Shown piece by piece: positions 7,663 to 17,400 of a stretch of DNA of 64,000 bases. The notes under the pieces are model-generated. The model worked only from the letters and a program-made list of their open reading frames with translations. It was not told the DNA's origin and searched no databases. Numbering within the stretch: the first letter of the stretch is position 1; every line of letters starts with the position of its first letter. Both the position numbers and the translations under genes were made by a program. The stretch is from Streptomyces wedmorensis (GTDB taxonomy: Bacteria > Actinomycetota > Actinomycetes > Streptomycetales > Streptomycetaceae): contig NZ_JNWK01000025.1 of NCBI RefSeq assembly GCF_000716445.1, positions 1 through 64,000 on the forward strand, in the 5' to 3' direction.

Positions 7663-9543
7663 TCAGTGCTCGCGCGTCAGGGTGAGCAGGCCGCCGGTCG
7701 GCACGGTCACCGGGTTCACGCCGGCGACGAGGTCGAGCACGGTCTCGGACAGGATCTCACCACGGCAGTCCTGGACGCGGGCGAGGGCCCGTTCCGGCCG
7801 GTCCGCGACGAGCAGCACCACGGGGTCGGCGTCCGCGTTGGCGACGAGGAGGGTCCGTGGGCCGCCCCCGTGCCCGCGGTCCGACTCGTCCCGGCCCGGG
7901 GGATCGCCGTCCGTGAGGGCGACGGGCAGCGGCGCGTAGCGGGCGACCACCGTGGTGCGGTGGTCGCGGGCGCGGATCAGGGGGTAGCCGAGGTCCGGGC
8001 GCGCGGGTTCCAGGGCGCCGAGCTGGAGGACGTCGGCGTAGCGGCGGAACACGCCGAGCCAGAAGCCCAGGGCGGCGAGCTGGTCGGGGGTCTGGGCGCC
8101 GAGGTCGACGGAGATCTGCGGCACCGAGAACAGGGCGTTGACCAGGTGGACGGCGACGGCCTCTGGGGTCTCGGCCGCGTTCCACATGATCATGTCGGCG
8201 TGGACGGCGAGCGGGCCCGCGACGAGCCGGCAGTCGACGGTGCGCTGGCGGTTCTCGGCGGGGCTGAGCGGGCAGTCGGTGGCGCGGACCATGGTGGCGT
8301 ACGGCCAGAGCCCGGGGCTGACGTACGGCTGGCGGTGCTCGACGATCACGTCGGGCCGGGCGCGGCGCAGCCGGGCGTCGAGGTCGGCGAGGAGTCGGCG
8401 TACGCCGTCGTGGACCGTGGCGTGGTCGGCGCCGGGCGGCGCGGGCGGCGGGTCGGCGACGGCGAAGCGGTCGATGAAGTCGAGCTTCACGCCGTCCATG
8501 CCCCACTCCTCGACGGCGCGGGAGACCCGTTCGATCAGGTGGGCGCGCACGTCGGGGTGGCGGGGGTCGAGCACGGCCGCGTCAAGGTGGGGTTCCTCGC
8601 GCAGGGTCAGGCCCTTGAAGCGGTCCCAGGCCTCGTTCCGCCGGCCGATGAACGGCAGCGCGTACCAGAGGAGGTGGGCGAGGCCGAGGCGGTGGACCTC
8701 GGCGACGTGGGCCGCGGGGTCGGGGAAGGCCTCGGGGTTGGGCTCCCAGTCGCCGCAGTGCCCGTATCCCCGCGTGCGGTCGGCGGTCTGCCAGCCGTCG
8801 TCGACGATGACGCTCTCGCACCCGAGGGCCGCGGCCAGGGAGGCCTGGCGTTCGACGGCGGCGGCGTCGACGTTCTGGTGGAGGCTGTACCAGGTGGAGT
8901 ACGCGGGCATCCGCGCGGCGGGGGCGACGCCGGGGTGGTCGGTGCCCTCGGCCCACCAGGCGGTGACGTCCCGCAGGGTGGTGGCGAAGTGGCGCCCGCT
9001 GACGTCGATCCGCAGCCGCAACGGCGGTCCGTCCGGGGCGAGTTCCTGCTCGACGGTGAAGGCGAACTCGCCGCTCTCCTCGACCACTCCGGCGCCGACG
9101 CGCACGGGTGCGGCCGTCTCGCCGGCCGCGGCGGTGCACACGGCGCGGTCGCGGGAGCCGACCAGGCTGGCGACGGGGGCGCCCAGGGCGAGCGAGACGG
9201 TCCGGGGGGCGGTCCAGGAGGGCGGCAGCCAGCGGGAGGCGTCGGTGTTCGGGGTCCAGTAGGCGGTGGCCCCGACGCAGGGGACGCGCCATTCGGCGCG
9301 GACGGTGACGGTGTCCGTCGCGGTGACCTCGACGAGCGCCACGCCGTCGGCGATCCGGGTGACGGTGGGCTCCCACCGCGCGCTGCCGAGGCCGGTGAGG
9401 TGGACGACGAGCGGGGCTCCGGTCGGGTGGTGCAGCTCGGTGCGGAGCTGCCGGTGGACGACGCTGCCGGGGGCGTCCCCGGCCGTGTTCGGCCGCCAGG
9501 CGGGGACGGGCTGCTCCGCGGCGGTGTCCGGTGCGGTGGTCAC
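7663..9543 (-). CDS. Alpha-galactosidase, glycoside hydrolase family 36
   Basis: The 626-residue enzyme starts at GTG 9543, set by AAGGAGT 7 bp upstream; that site overlaps the stop of the preceding permease gene. Family-36 landmarks are present: VDDGWQT, the nucleophile segment MDGVKLDFID with Asp355, and the acid/base segment RATDCPLSP with Asp423. No signal peptide is seen, so it should act in the cytoplasm on alpha-galactosides brought in by the adjacent importer. An N-terminal beta-sandwich of about 260 residues precedes the barrel. Exact substrate (melibiose, raffinose or other) cannot be read from sequence. Confidence 0.92.
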   Translation of the reverse strand: MTTAPDTAAEQPVPAWRPNTAGDAPGSVVHRQLRTELHHPTGAPLVVHLTGLGSARWEPTVTRIADGVALVEVTATDTVTVRAEWRVPCVGATAYWTPNTDASRWLPPSWTAPRTVSLALGAPVASLVGSRDRAVCTAAAGETAAPVRVGAGVVEESGEFAFTVEQELAPDGPPLRLRIDVSGRHFATTLRDVTAWWAEGTDHPGVAPAARMPAYSTWYSLHQNVDAAAVERQASLAAALGCESVIVDDGWQTADRTRGYGHCGDWEPNPEAFPDPAAHVAEVHRLGLAHLLWYALPFIGRRNEAWDRFKGLTLREEPHLDAAVLDPRHPDVRAHLIERVSRAVEEWGMDGVKLDFIDRFAVADPPPAPPGADHATVHDGVRRLLADLDARLRRARPDVIVEHRQPYVSPGLWPYATMVRATDCPLSPAENRQRTVDCRLVAGPLAVHADMIMWNAAETPEAVAVHLVNALFSVPQISVDLGAQTPDQLAALGFWLGVFRRYADVLQLGALEPARPDLGYPLIRARDHRTTVVARYAPLPVALTDGDPPGRDESDRGHGGGPRTLLVANADADPVVLLVADRPERALARVQDCRGEILSETVLDLVAGVNPVTVPTGGLLTLTREH

Positions 9544-9548
9544 GTGGG

Positions 9549-10364
9549 TCACTCCTTGGTGGCCCCGGCCAACAGGCCGGAGATGAACTGGCGTTGCAGG
9601 ACGAGGAAGAGGGCCATCACCGGGACGGCGGCGATCGCCCCGGCGAGCAGTACCTGTGCGTAGTTCGTGGTCGACAGGCCCTGCAGGGTCGCGGTGGCCA
9701 CGGGCAGGGTGTACATCTCGGGGCTGCGCAGGGCGATCAGCGGCCAGACGAACTGGTTCCAGCCGCCGAGGAAGACGAACAGCGCGAGCGCGGCGATGAT
9801 CGGCCGGTTGACCGGGATGACGATCCGCCACAGCACCCGCAGTTCGCCGGCGCCGTCGACGCGGGCCGCGTCCAGGAGTTCGTCCGGCATGGACCGCAGC
9901 GCCTGCCGCATGAGGAAGATGCCGAACGGGGTGACCAGGCCCGGCAGGATGACGGACTGGTAGGTGTCGATGAGGCCCAGTTCCGTCATCATCTGGAAGA
10001 TCGGGATCAGCATGACCGTGTCGGGGATGACCAGGGTGCTGAGCAGCAGGACGAAGAACAGGTTGCGTCCGCGGAAGTCGAACTTCGCGAAGGCGTAGCC
10101 CGCCAGGACCGAGACGACGACGGCGCCGACGGTCTGGACGCCCGCCACCAGGACGCTGTTGAGGAGGACGCGGGTGAGTCCGATGGACTCCTGGAGCCCT
10201 TGGAGGTTCTCCATGAGGTGGCCGCCGGGGAGCAGTTTCGGCGGCCAGGAGAACACGTCCTTGTCGTCCTGCGTGGCGGCCATGGCGAGCCAGTAGAACG
10301 GGCCGACGCAGAGCCCGAAGGCGCCCGCGAGCAGCAGGGTGAGGAGGGGGCCGCGGGCCTTCAT
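9549..10364 (-). CDS. Sugar ABC transporter permease, MalG/UgpE type
   Basis: A 271-residue integral membrane protein with about six hydrophobic segments. It carries the EAA-loop signature of carbohydrate importers (DELLDAARVDGAGELRVLWR), which docks the ATPase. The start overlaps the stop of the other permease gene (ATGA), so the two are coupled. It is the second permease of the binding-protein-dependent importer; no dedicated ATPase lies in the operon. In Streptomyces such importers usually share the MsiK ATPase, and that sharing is inferred here. Confidence 0.92.
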   Translation of the reverse strand: MKARGPLLTLLLAGAFGLCVGPFYWLAMAATQDDKDVFSWPPKLLPGGHLMENLQGLQESIGLTRVLLNSVLVAGVQTVGAVVVSVLAGYAFAKFDFRGRNLFFVLLLSTLVIPDTVMLIPIFQMMTELGLIDTYQSVILPGLVTPFGIFLMRQALRSMPDELLDAARVDGAGELRVLWRIVIPVNRPIIAALALFVFLGGWNQFVWPLIALRSPEMYTLPVATATLQGLSTTNYAQVLLAGAIAAVPVMALFLVLQRQFISGLLAGATKE

Positions 10365-11335
10365 CGGCGCTCTCCCATCAGGCGGACCTGGAGGATGCCG
10401 AGGACGGACACGATCGTCGCGAGGGCGTAGGCGAGGGCCGAGGCGTAGCCGAAGTCGAAGTACGTGAAGCCGTTGTCGTAGAGGTACATGGTGACCGTGA
10501 GGGTGGCGTTGTCGGGGCCGCCGCCGGTGAGGACGTACGGCTCGTCGAAGAGCTGGAGGGTGCCGATGGTGGAGAGCACGACCGTGAGGAGGAGGATGGG
10601 CCGCAGCTGGGGCAGGGTGATGGCGAAGAAGCGGCGGACCGGCCCCGCGCCGTCGACCATCGCGGCCTCGTACAGCTCCTTCGGGATGCCCTGCAGACCG
10701 GCGAGGTACATGACCGCGTTGTAGCCGGTGTAGTGCCAGGTGATCACGAGGACGATGCCGACGCGGGCCCAGAAGGGGCTGCCGAGCCAGTTCACCGGGT
10801 CGATGCCGACCAGGGAGAGGACCCAGTTCAGCAGTCCCGCGTCGCGGTTGAGGATCACCGAGAACATCACGCCGGCGGCGACCAGGCCGGTCAGCGAGGG
10901 GACGAAGACGCCGAGTCGCCAGAGCGGGCGCAGCCACACCTTGGCGGAGTTCAGTCCGAGTGCCACGAGCAGGGCGAGGCCGAGCATCAGCGGCACCTGG
11001 ACGACCAGGATCAGTCCCGTGTTCCTGAGCGCGGTCCAGAACAGCGGGTCCGCCAGGAGGCGCCGGTAGTTGGCGAGTCCGGCGAACCGCTGGGCGTCGC
11101 CGTTGCCGGTGTTGAGGCTGATCCAGAACGAGGCGGCGATGGGGTACGCCTTGAAGACGGCGAAGCCCAGGACGGCGGGCATGATCAGCAGGTACGGGAC
11201 GGAGGTACGGGTCAGCAGCCGGCGCCGGCCCGGCCGGTCGGGGCCGGCGGGGCGGCGGGCGCCGCGACCGGCGGAACCGGCGGGTGCGGTCGCGGCCCCG
11301 GTGGCGGGCGCGCGTTCGGGCGGGGCGAGGGACAT
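10361..11335 (-). CDS. Sugar ABC transporter permease, MalF/UgpA type
   Basis: A 324-residue membrane protein. A Pro/Ala/Gly/Arg-rich cytoplasmic N terminus of about 45 residues precedes the first membrane segment (VPYLLIMPAVLGFAVFKAYP). The EAA loop (LYEAAMVDGAGPVRRFFAIT) is near the C-terminal third. The stop lies 3 bp after the binding-protein partner begins upstream in transcription order, and the 3' end overlaps the MalG-type gene by 4 bp. It forms the transport channel with that gene product. Confidence 0.92.
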   Translation of the reverse strand: MSLAPPERAPATGAATAPAGSAGRGARRPAGPDRPGRRRLLTRTSVPYLLIMPAVLGFAVFKAYPIAASFWISLNTGNGDAQRFAGLANYRRLLADPLFWTALRNTGLILVVQVPLMLGLALLVALGLNSAKVWLRPLWRLGVFVPSLTGLVAAGVMFSVILNRDAGLLNWVLSLVGIDPVNWLGSPFWARVGIVLVITWHYTGYNAVMYLAGLQGIPKELYEAAMVDGAGPVRRFFAITLPQLRPILLLTVVLSTIGTLQLFDEPYVLTGGGPDNATLTVTMYLYDNGFTYFDFGYASALAYALATIVSVLGILQVRLMGERR

Positions 11336-11338
11336 GGG

Positions 11339-12673
11339 TCAGCCCGCCTGCTTCCGGCCGGTCTGGCGGGCCAGCTGCTCGGCCGCGGCCTTCAGCACTT
11401 CGGCCGGATCGGCGCCCTTGATCAGGACCTGGCTCTGTGCGTCGCTCGCCAGCTTCAGGGCGCGGCTGTAGTCGCCGGTGAAGTTGGTCGCGTCCGCCCC
11501 GGAGCCGAGCGTGTCGACGAAGGAGCGCAGCACGGCCTGGCCGCCGTAGAAGGGGTGCGGCGCGCTGAACTTCGGGTCGGTGTAAGCCGCCTTGAGGGCG
11601 GGGAAGACGCCGCCGGAGGCGAACATCCGGTTGATCTCGGCCGGCTTGGTGAGCGCGTACTCGACGAAGCGCCAGGCCGCCTTGCGGCGCTTGCTGGTCG
11701 CGGAGACGGTCAGGTAGGTGGAGTTGACGATGGCGCTGCGCCCTCCGCCGGGCACGGCGGCGGGCGGCTGCATCACACGCCACTTTCCGCTCTGGGCGGG
11801 GAACTTGGTGGCCAGGTACTCGACGGCCCAGGCGGGGTACGGCGCGGTGGCCAGCTTCCCCTGGCCGACCAGGCGCTTCCAGGTGCCCTGGCCGGCGGTG
11901 TCGGCGACGAGGCCGGCGTCGTCGAGCCGCTTGATGACGGTGAGGGCCTGGACGGCCTGCGGCGAGCCGAGCGTGACCCTGCCCTCGCCGTCGAAGTAGA
12001 AGGCGCCCTGGAGCTGCATCAGGTTCTGGAAGAAGTCCATGTCCTGGGTGGTGCCGGGCTTGTCGAGTCCGAGCAGCTGGGCGCCGGTGGCGGCGCGGAT
12101 CCTCGGCCCCGCGGCGATCAGGTCGTCCCAGCTGCCGAGGGAGGCGGGGTCGACACCGGCCTTCTCGAAGTAGTCGTGCCGGTAGAACAGGCCGAGGGGG
12201 TTGACCTCCCACGGCATCGCGTGGACCGCGCCGTCCTTGCCCGTGACGGTCGGCCACAGGCCTTGCACGAAGGCGTCCTCGTACCGGTCGGCCCCGAGTC
12301 TGGACAGGTCGGCGAGGCCCGCGGGGAACTTCTCCAGGTAGCCGGGGAGGTAGTCGACGCCTATGTGGAGGACGTCGGCGAGACCCTTGCCGCCCGAGGC
12401 GAGCCCGACGGTGATCTTGTCCCAGATCGCCGGGTTGCCGAGGTCCTGCACGTCGACCTCGATCCCCGGGTTGTCCCGCTCGAAGGACGGGACGACCCCG
12501 CGCAGCGCCTCGGCCGCGGTGGTCCAGCTCCAGACGGTGATCGGACCGCTGTCGCCGTCGGCGCCCGACGCCCCGGCGCCCGATCCGCCGCCGCCGCAAG
12601 CGGCGAGGCCGAACCCGGCGGCGGAGGCGGAGGCGAGGTGCAGGATCTGACGTCGGCTCAGGTGGTGGGACAT
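11339..12673 (-). CDS. Extracellular sugar-binding lipoprotein of ABC importer
   Basis: The 444-residue family-1 solute-binding protein has a combined Tat and lipoprotein signal: SRRQIL, a hydrophobic stretch and lipobox GLAAC with Cys26 as the acylated residue. The start at ATG 12673 has AGGAGT 5 bp upstream. The mature part opens PITVWSWTTAAEAL, typical of MalE-like proteins. It would sit on the outer face of the membrane and hand an oligosaccharide to the two downstream permeases. Its 5' end overlaps the preceding aminotransferase gene by 16 bp. Confidence 0.93.
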   Translation of the reverse strand: MSHHLSRRQILHLASASAAGFGLAACGGGGSGAGASGADGDSGPITVWSWTTAAEALRGVVPSFERDNPGIEVDVQDLGNPAIWDKITVGLASGGKGLADVLHIGVDYLPGYLEKFPAGLADLSRLGADRYEDAFVQGLWPTVTGKDGAVHAMPWEVNPLGLFYRHDYFEKAGVDPASLGSWDDLIAAGPRIRAATGAQLLGLDKPGTTQDMDFFQNLMQLQGAFYFDGEGRVTLGSPQAVQALTVIKRLDDAGLVADTAGQGTWKRLVGQGKLATAPYPAWAVEYLATKFPAQSGKWRVMQPPAAVPGGGRSAIVNSTYLTVSATSKRRKAAWRFVEYALTKPAEINRMFASGGVFPALKAAYTDPKFSAPHPFYGGQAVLRSFVDTLGSGADATNFTGDYSRALKLASDAQSQVLIKGADPAEVLKAAAEQLARQTGRKQAG

Positions 12674-13824
12674 GTCGACTCCTGGGTGTGGGTGTGGGTG
12701 TGAGTGCGGGTGGTCGTACGGGTACGGGTGCGGGACGCGCCCCGGGCGAGGGCCTCCAGCACACCGGTGAACAGGTCCGCGGCCGCGCCCGTGGTGGAGG
12801 CGTGGGGGGAGAGCCGGATCCACTCGCCGCGGTGCGTGGTGATCACCCCGCCCGCCTCCAGCGCGCGGTGCACGGCTGCGGGGTCGTGGCCGGGCAGGCG
12901 GAAGGCCCCGATGCCGGCCCGCTCCCGCCGCCCGAGCCCGTCGAGCAGGACCTCGGCCCCCGCCCGCCGCGCCCGGTCGAGCAACTCGGCGAGCACGTCC
13001 CGGATTCGGGCGCCGACCGCGGCGGGACCGCCCCCCGCGAGCAGTCCGTCGACGGCCGCGCCGAGGGCCGCGGCCGCCGGGAAGTCCGGATTGGTCGCGA
13101 GATGCGCGGCGGCCCCGGGCAACGACGGCGCCGGATGCCGCTCCGCGAACGGCGCCGTGACGCCGGCCCAGCCTCCGAGCCCGGGCTCCAGCCGCTCCGC
13201 GCACCGGTCCCGGACGAGCAGCAGCGCCGCTCCCCAACCGGCTCGCAGCCACTTCTGTCCCCCGCTGACCAGGACGTCCGCGGCATCGGTCTCCAACGGC
13301 ACGGCGCCGAGCCCCTGGATGGCGTCGACGATGAGCAGCCGGTCCGGCCCCAGCACCTCCTTGAGCGCCGCCAGGGGCGCCACGTGCCCGGAGAGCGAGT
13401 CGACGGCGCTGACGGCAAGCGCCCTGACCTCCGGCGTCAGGTGACGGCGCAGCAGTTCCGGAGTGACGTGGCGCCCCCGGTCCGGGTCGAAGCGCCGCAC
13501 CTCCGGCCCTCCCCTGCCCGCGAACCGGAGCCACGGATAGACGTTGGCGGGGAACTCGTCCCTCGGTACCAGCACGACTCCCGGCCCCCGCAGGCCCGCG
13601 GCCACGCTGAACAGGCCGTTGCTGGTGGAGGGCGCGAGCGCGACTTCGTCGGACCGCGCCCCGAGGAGCCGAGCCGCCGACCCCCGTGCCGCGTCGCTGA
13701 GCTCGAACAGCCTCCCCAACTCCCCCGGCCCGCACCGCGCGGCCAGCCCCACCGCACCGACGAGTGCCCGGGCCGCCTCCCCCGTCACCGGCCCGACCCT
13801 CGCGTGGTCGAGGTAGCCGGGCAT
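12658..13824 (-). CDS. Class-V-fold PLP-dependent aminotransferase/desulfurase homologue
   Basis: The 388-residue protein (start ATG 13824, in the context MPGYLDHARVGPV) has the class V fold: a substrate-side opening (APSTSNGLFSVAAGL) and a PLP-lysine segment (DVLVSGGQKWLRAGWG). It is the first gene of the alpha-galactoside operon and overlaps the binding-protein gene, an unusual partner for a sugar system. The C-terminal 25 residues are a low-complexity run of Arg/Thr then His/Thr (RTRTRTTTRTHTHTHT), encoded by a GTG-rich tandem tract at about 12678-12733. The tail may be a recent microsatellite extension. The reaction cannot be assigned. Confidence 0.85.
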   Translation of the reverse strand: MPGYLDHARVGPVTGEAARALVGAVGLAARCGPGELGRLFELSDAARGSAARLLGARSDEVALAPSTSNGLFSVAAGLRGPGVVLVPRDEFPANVYPWLRFAGRGGPEVRRFDPDRGRHVTPELLRRHLTPEVRALAVSAVDSLSGHVAPLAALKEVLGPDRLLIVDAIQGLGAVPLETDAADVLVSGGQKWLRAGWGAALLLVRDRCAERLEPGLGGWAGVTAPFAERHPAPSLPGAAAHLATNPDFPAAAALGAAVDGLLAGGGPAAVGARIRDVLAELLDRARRAGAEVLLDGLGRRERAGIGAFRLPGHDPAAVHRALEAGGVITTHRGEWIRLSPHASTTGAAADLFTGVLEALARGASRTRTRTTTRTHTHTHTQESTCPTT

Positions 13825-13838
13825 CGGCCCCTGACAAA

Positions 13839-13852
13839 TTTGATCGTTCAAA
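13839..13852. promoter_or_regulatory. Candidate operator for the sugar operon
   Basis: TTTGATCGTTCAAA is an interrupted inverted repeat (TTTGA, 4 bp, TCAAA) lying 15-28 bp upstream of the first gene of the operon. The position would block initiation, and the LacI gene at the operon's end is the natural binder. The assignment rests on symmetry and position only. Confidence 0.4.
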
Positions 13853-14100
13853 ACACATCCCCAACGAAGCCAGGAACAAGGATCTCCTGGGATTTGAAGG
13901 TTCACATTAGAGAGGTGACCCCACCCCGGCAAGAGTTCGCACCACCCGCATCCGACCGACCGCGGCGGTCACCGTGGGCGCCCGGGATGCGACGGACGCC
14001 GAAATCGACGACGCTGGTTATGAGCCCTGGGCGGATCCGCCCACCACCGTCGAACGCGGCTGCGCCGGCACGCGCCAGCCCAGCGTACGGAGGAGGCGCT

Positions 14101-14445
14101 GTGACATCCCTGACCCGAATTCCCCTGGAAGGCGGGGGCTCCCTCCTGGTCGAGGACCCGTCCGCGACGGGCGGACCGGTGAAGGCCGGCCGCATCGGCG
14201 ACGCCATGCGCGAGCTGCCGTCGACGCTGCAGACCTCCCTGGAACCCGTGGCCGACGCCGCCCGCGCGACGCTTCAACAGCTGCGCAGGGCAAGGCCGGA
14301 CGCGATCACGGTCGAGTTCGGAGTGGACCTGGCGGTCGAGGCCGGGGCGGTGATCACGAAGAGCCGGGCCGACGGCCATCTGAAGGTGACCGTTTCCTGG
14401 GAGCGCGAGGCCATCTACACGCCTCCACCCGCGGACGAGGACTGA
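14101..14445 (+). CDS. Trypsin-co-occurring domain 1 (Trypco1, CU044_2847-type) protein
   Basis: A 114-residue protein starting at GTG 14101 with GGAGGA just upstream. The N terminus (TRIPLEGGGSLLVEDP) and the closing strand (LKVTVSWE) match the Trypco1 / CU044_2847 family, which is encoded next to trypsin-like proteases with STAND or WD40 modules. Here the next gene begins 6 bp later and is exactly such a protease fusion. Known family context suggests a sensor or regulated partner in a predicted conflict (defence) system; the molecular role is unproven. Confidence 0.8.
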   Translation: MTSLTRIPLEGGGSLLVEDPSATGGPVKAGRIGDAMRELPSTLQTSLEPVADAARATLQQLRRARPDAITVEFGVDLAVEAGAVITKSRADGHLKVTVSWEREAIYTPPPADED

Positions 14446-14451
14446 TGCACG

Positions 14452-17400
14452 ATGCCCGGCAGCACGAAAGGGCTTCCCGGCTCCGTGGCCCAGATCCTCG
14501 GACCGGACGGAAGGGTGGCGGGCGCGGGCTTCCTCGTGACCGAGGGACTCCTCGTCACCTGCGCGCACGTCGTCGAGGCGGCGGGGAGCGGCCCCGGCAT
14601 GGAGGTCGCGGCCGCCTTCCCCCACGCGGAGGGTGCCCGTGAGAGCCGGTTCGAGGGCCGGGTCCTCGACGACGCGTGGCGCGGCCCCGAGTTCGAGGAC
14701 GTGGCGGTCGTCCGGCTGCACCACCCGCCGGCCGGGGTCGACCCGCTACCGCTGGGGGCCGCGGCGGACTGCCGGGGGCACCGCGTCCGTTCCTTCGGGT
14801 TCCCCGCACAGGCTCCGCCGGAGGGGCACTTCGGCTACGGCGAGGCCGGCGACGTACTGCCGGACACCGGCGGCAGGGGGCCCCACCTGCAACTGACCGT
14901 CGCCAACGACCTCACCACCGGCTTCAGCGGCGGGCCCGTCCTCGACGAGGTGACCGGCCTCGTCGTCGGCATGCTCACCGAGATCACCGCGCCCGACGCC
15001 TTCGAGCGAGGCCAGGGCATCGCCTACGTCACCCCCACCGAGACCCTGCGGGAGATCCTCCCGGAACTGACCGCCCGGAGCATCTGCCCGTACCGGGGCC
15101 TGGAATCGTTCACGTTGGAACAGGCCCGGTGGTTCCAAGGCCGGAACGACGCCGTACAGCAGGTCATGGCGAGCCTGGCCCGGCAGCGGCGGCTGACGCT
15201 CCTCCTCGGGCCGTCGGGGTCGGGCAAGTCTTCCCTGGTCCAGGCGGGCGTGCTGCGCGCCCTCGCGGTGGGCGAGCTGCCGGGCAGCGACCGCTGGTCC
15301 CCCGTCCTCGCCCGCCCGCGGCAGGACCTGTCGGCCGAACTCGAGCGCGCCGGGCTCCCCGGAGCCGCCGCGGACGGGCTCGGCGCGGCGGTCGCCCGTC
15401 GGCTCGCGGCCGAGCCTGACGGCGGCCGCGTCGTGATCGTCGTCGACCAGTTCGAGGAGCTGTTCACACCCGCCCCGGACGACGGCCGGCCGCCGGACCG
15501 CGTCCCTCTCGCGCGACAGCTCGCGACGGCGGTCGACGAGAACGCCCGGCTCAGCGTGATCCTGGTCATGCGCGACGACTTCTACCCCCAACTCGCCGCA
15601 CAGGCGCCCCTGTTGCTGGAAGCGGCCAAGCCGGGGCTGCTCAACGTCCCCAACACCCTGAGCAAGAAGGACCTGCACGACATCATCACCCTGCCCGCGG
15701 CCGATGTCGGAGCCCGCCTCCAGGCCGGACTGCCCGAACAGATCATCACCGACGTGCTGGCCACCACCCCCGACGGGCGCACGCTGGGCCAGGTGCCCGC
15801 CACGGTCCTCCCCCTGCTGGAGCTCACCCTCGAACAACTGTGGGACCGACGCGAGGACGGATTCCTCACCCACGACGCCTACCACCGCATCGGAGCGGTC
15901 AGCGGCAGCCTGACCTTGTGGTGCGACACCGCGCTCGAGCGGTTGTCCGACGGACAGCGCCCCGTCGCCCGGCGCATCCTGACGTCCCTGGTCCGTCCCG
16001 AGGACCCCCGGCGCCGGGCCCCCGCCGTCCGCGCCCAGGTCCCGCTCGACGAACTCCGCGACCTGGCGGGCGACCCGGACGGGGCACCCGACGGCCACCA
16101 GGACGCCGACGACGTGATCGCCGCCCTGGCCCGCCACCGGATCATCACCACCCAGACCCCCGCCACCTCGGAGGATTCGGACGGCCCTCCCCGCCGGCCC
16201 GTGGCCGAGCTGATCCACGACGCGCTCATCCGCGACTGGGGCACCCTGCACGACTGGCTCGCCCAGGACCGCCGCTTCCACGAGTGGCTCGACCGCACCC
16301 GTGAGCGCCGGGCCCGTTGGGCCGAGAAGAAGGACCCGGGCGACCTGCTGGCGGGCACGGCACTCGCGGAAGGCCTCGACTGGTCCCGCAAGCACCGCCT
16401 GCCGGGCGACATCACGGCCTTCCTCTCCGCCAGCAAGGACCGTCAGCACGCCGTCATCCGGCGCAGCAGGCGCCTCAACACGGTCCTCGCCACGCTGCTG
16501 GTCCTCGCCCTCGTCGCCGTCGGAGGCGCCCTGTGGCAATGGCGGACCGCGGTCACCGCCAGCGAGGCGGCTCAGTCACGCGAGCTCGCCGCGCAGTCCG
16601 CCGAACTCATCGGGACCAATCCCGAACTCGCCTCGCTGCTGGCCGTACGGGCGTACCGGACCAACCACAACGTGGAGTCCCGGGAAGCCCTGATGAACGC
16701 GGCGGCGCTGCCGAAGCACCAGCGGCTGGACGGGCACACCGAAGCCGTGCGCCAAGTGGCGTTCAGCCCCGACGGCAAGACACTCGCCACCGTGGGGAAC
16801 GACCAGACCCTGCGGCTGTGGAACGCGGACGACGGCGCACTCCGCGCCACTCGGGAGGGGCACGAAGGCGAGGTGTACGCGTTGGCGTTCAGCCCGGACG
16901 GAAACATCATCGCCACGGGCGGCGAAGACAGGACCGTGCGACTGTGGAAAGTGGACGGCAGCGACCATATCGTCTTCGCCGAACCCTCCTCCGCGGTGGC
17001 CGCGTTGGCCTTCAGTCCCGACGGAAACACCATCGCGACCGCCAACGGAGACGGAAAGGTGCAGCTGTGGGACACGGCCACGGGCGCACTCCGCACGAAT
17101 CTCGAGGGACACGAAGAGGTCGTCTACTCCGTGGCGTTCAGCCCCGACGGCCGCACCCTCGCCAGCGGCGGCGCGGACACGACCGTACGGCTGTGGGACG
17201 TCGGCCTCGGCAAGGAGGGCAGGAAGCTGGACGCGCTGCAAGGCGAAGTGTACGACGTGGCGTTCAGCCGCGACGGAACCCTCGCCAGCGTCAGCGCCGA
17301 CGGCGTCCTGCGGCTGTGGGACCCGACCACCTGGGAAAGCCGCGACTCCCAGGCCGAGGGCACTCCGGAAGCGCTGGCGTTCAGCCCCGACGGCCGCACC

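Noticed and set aside
9549..12764. Long minus-strand frame spanning the sugar permeases and binding protein
   Set aside because: Only its last 271 codons (from ATG 10364) are coding, as the MalG-type permease; the rest is a shadow of the other two genes.
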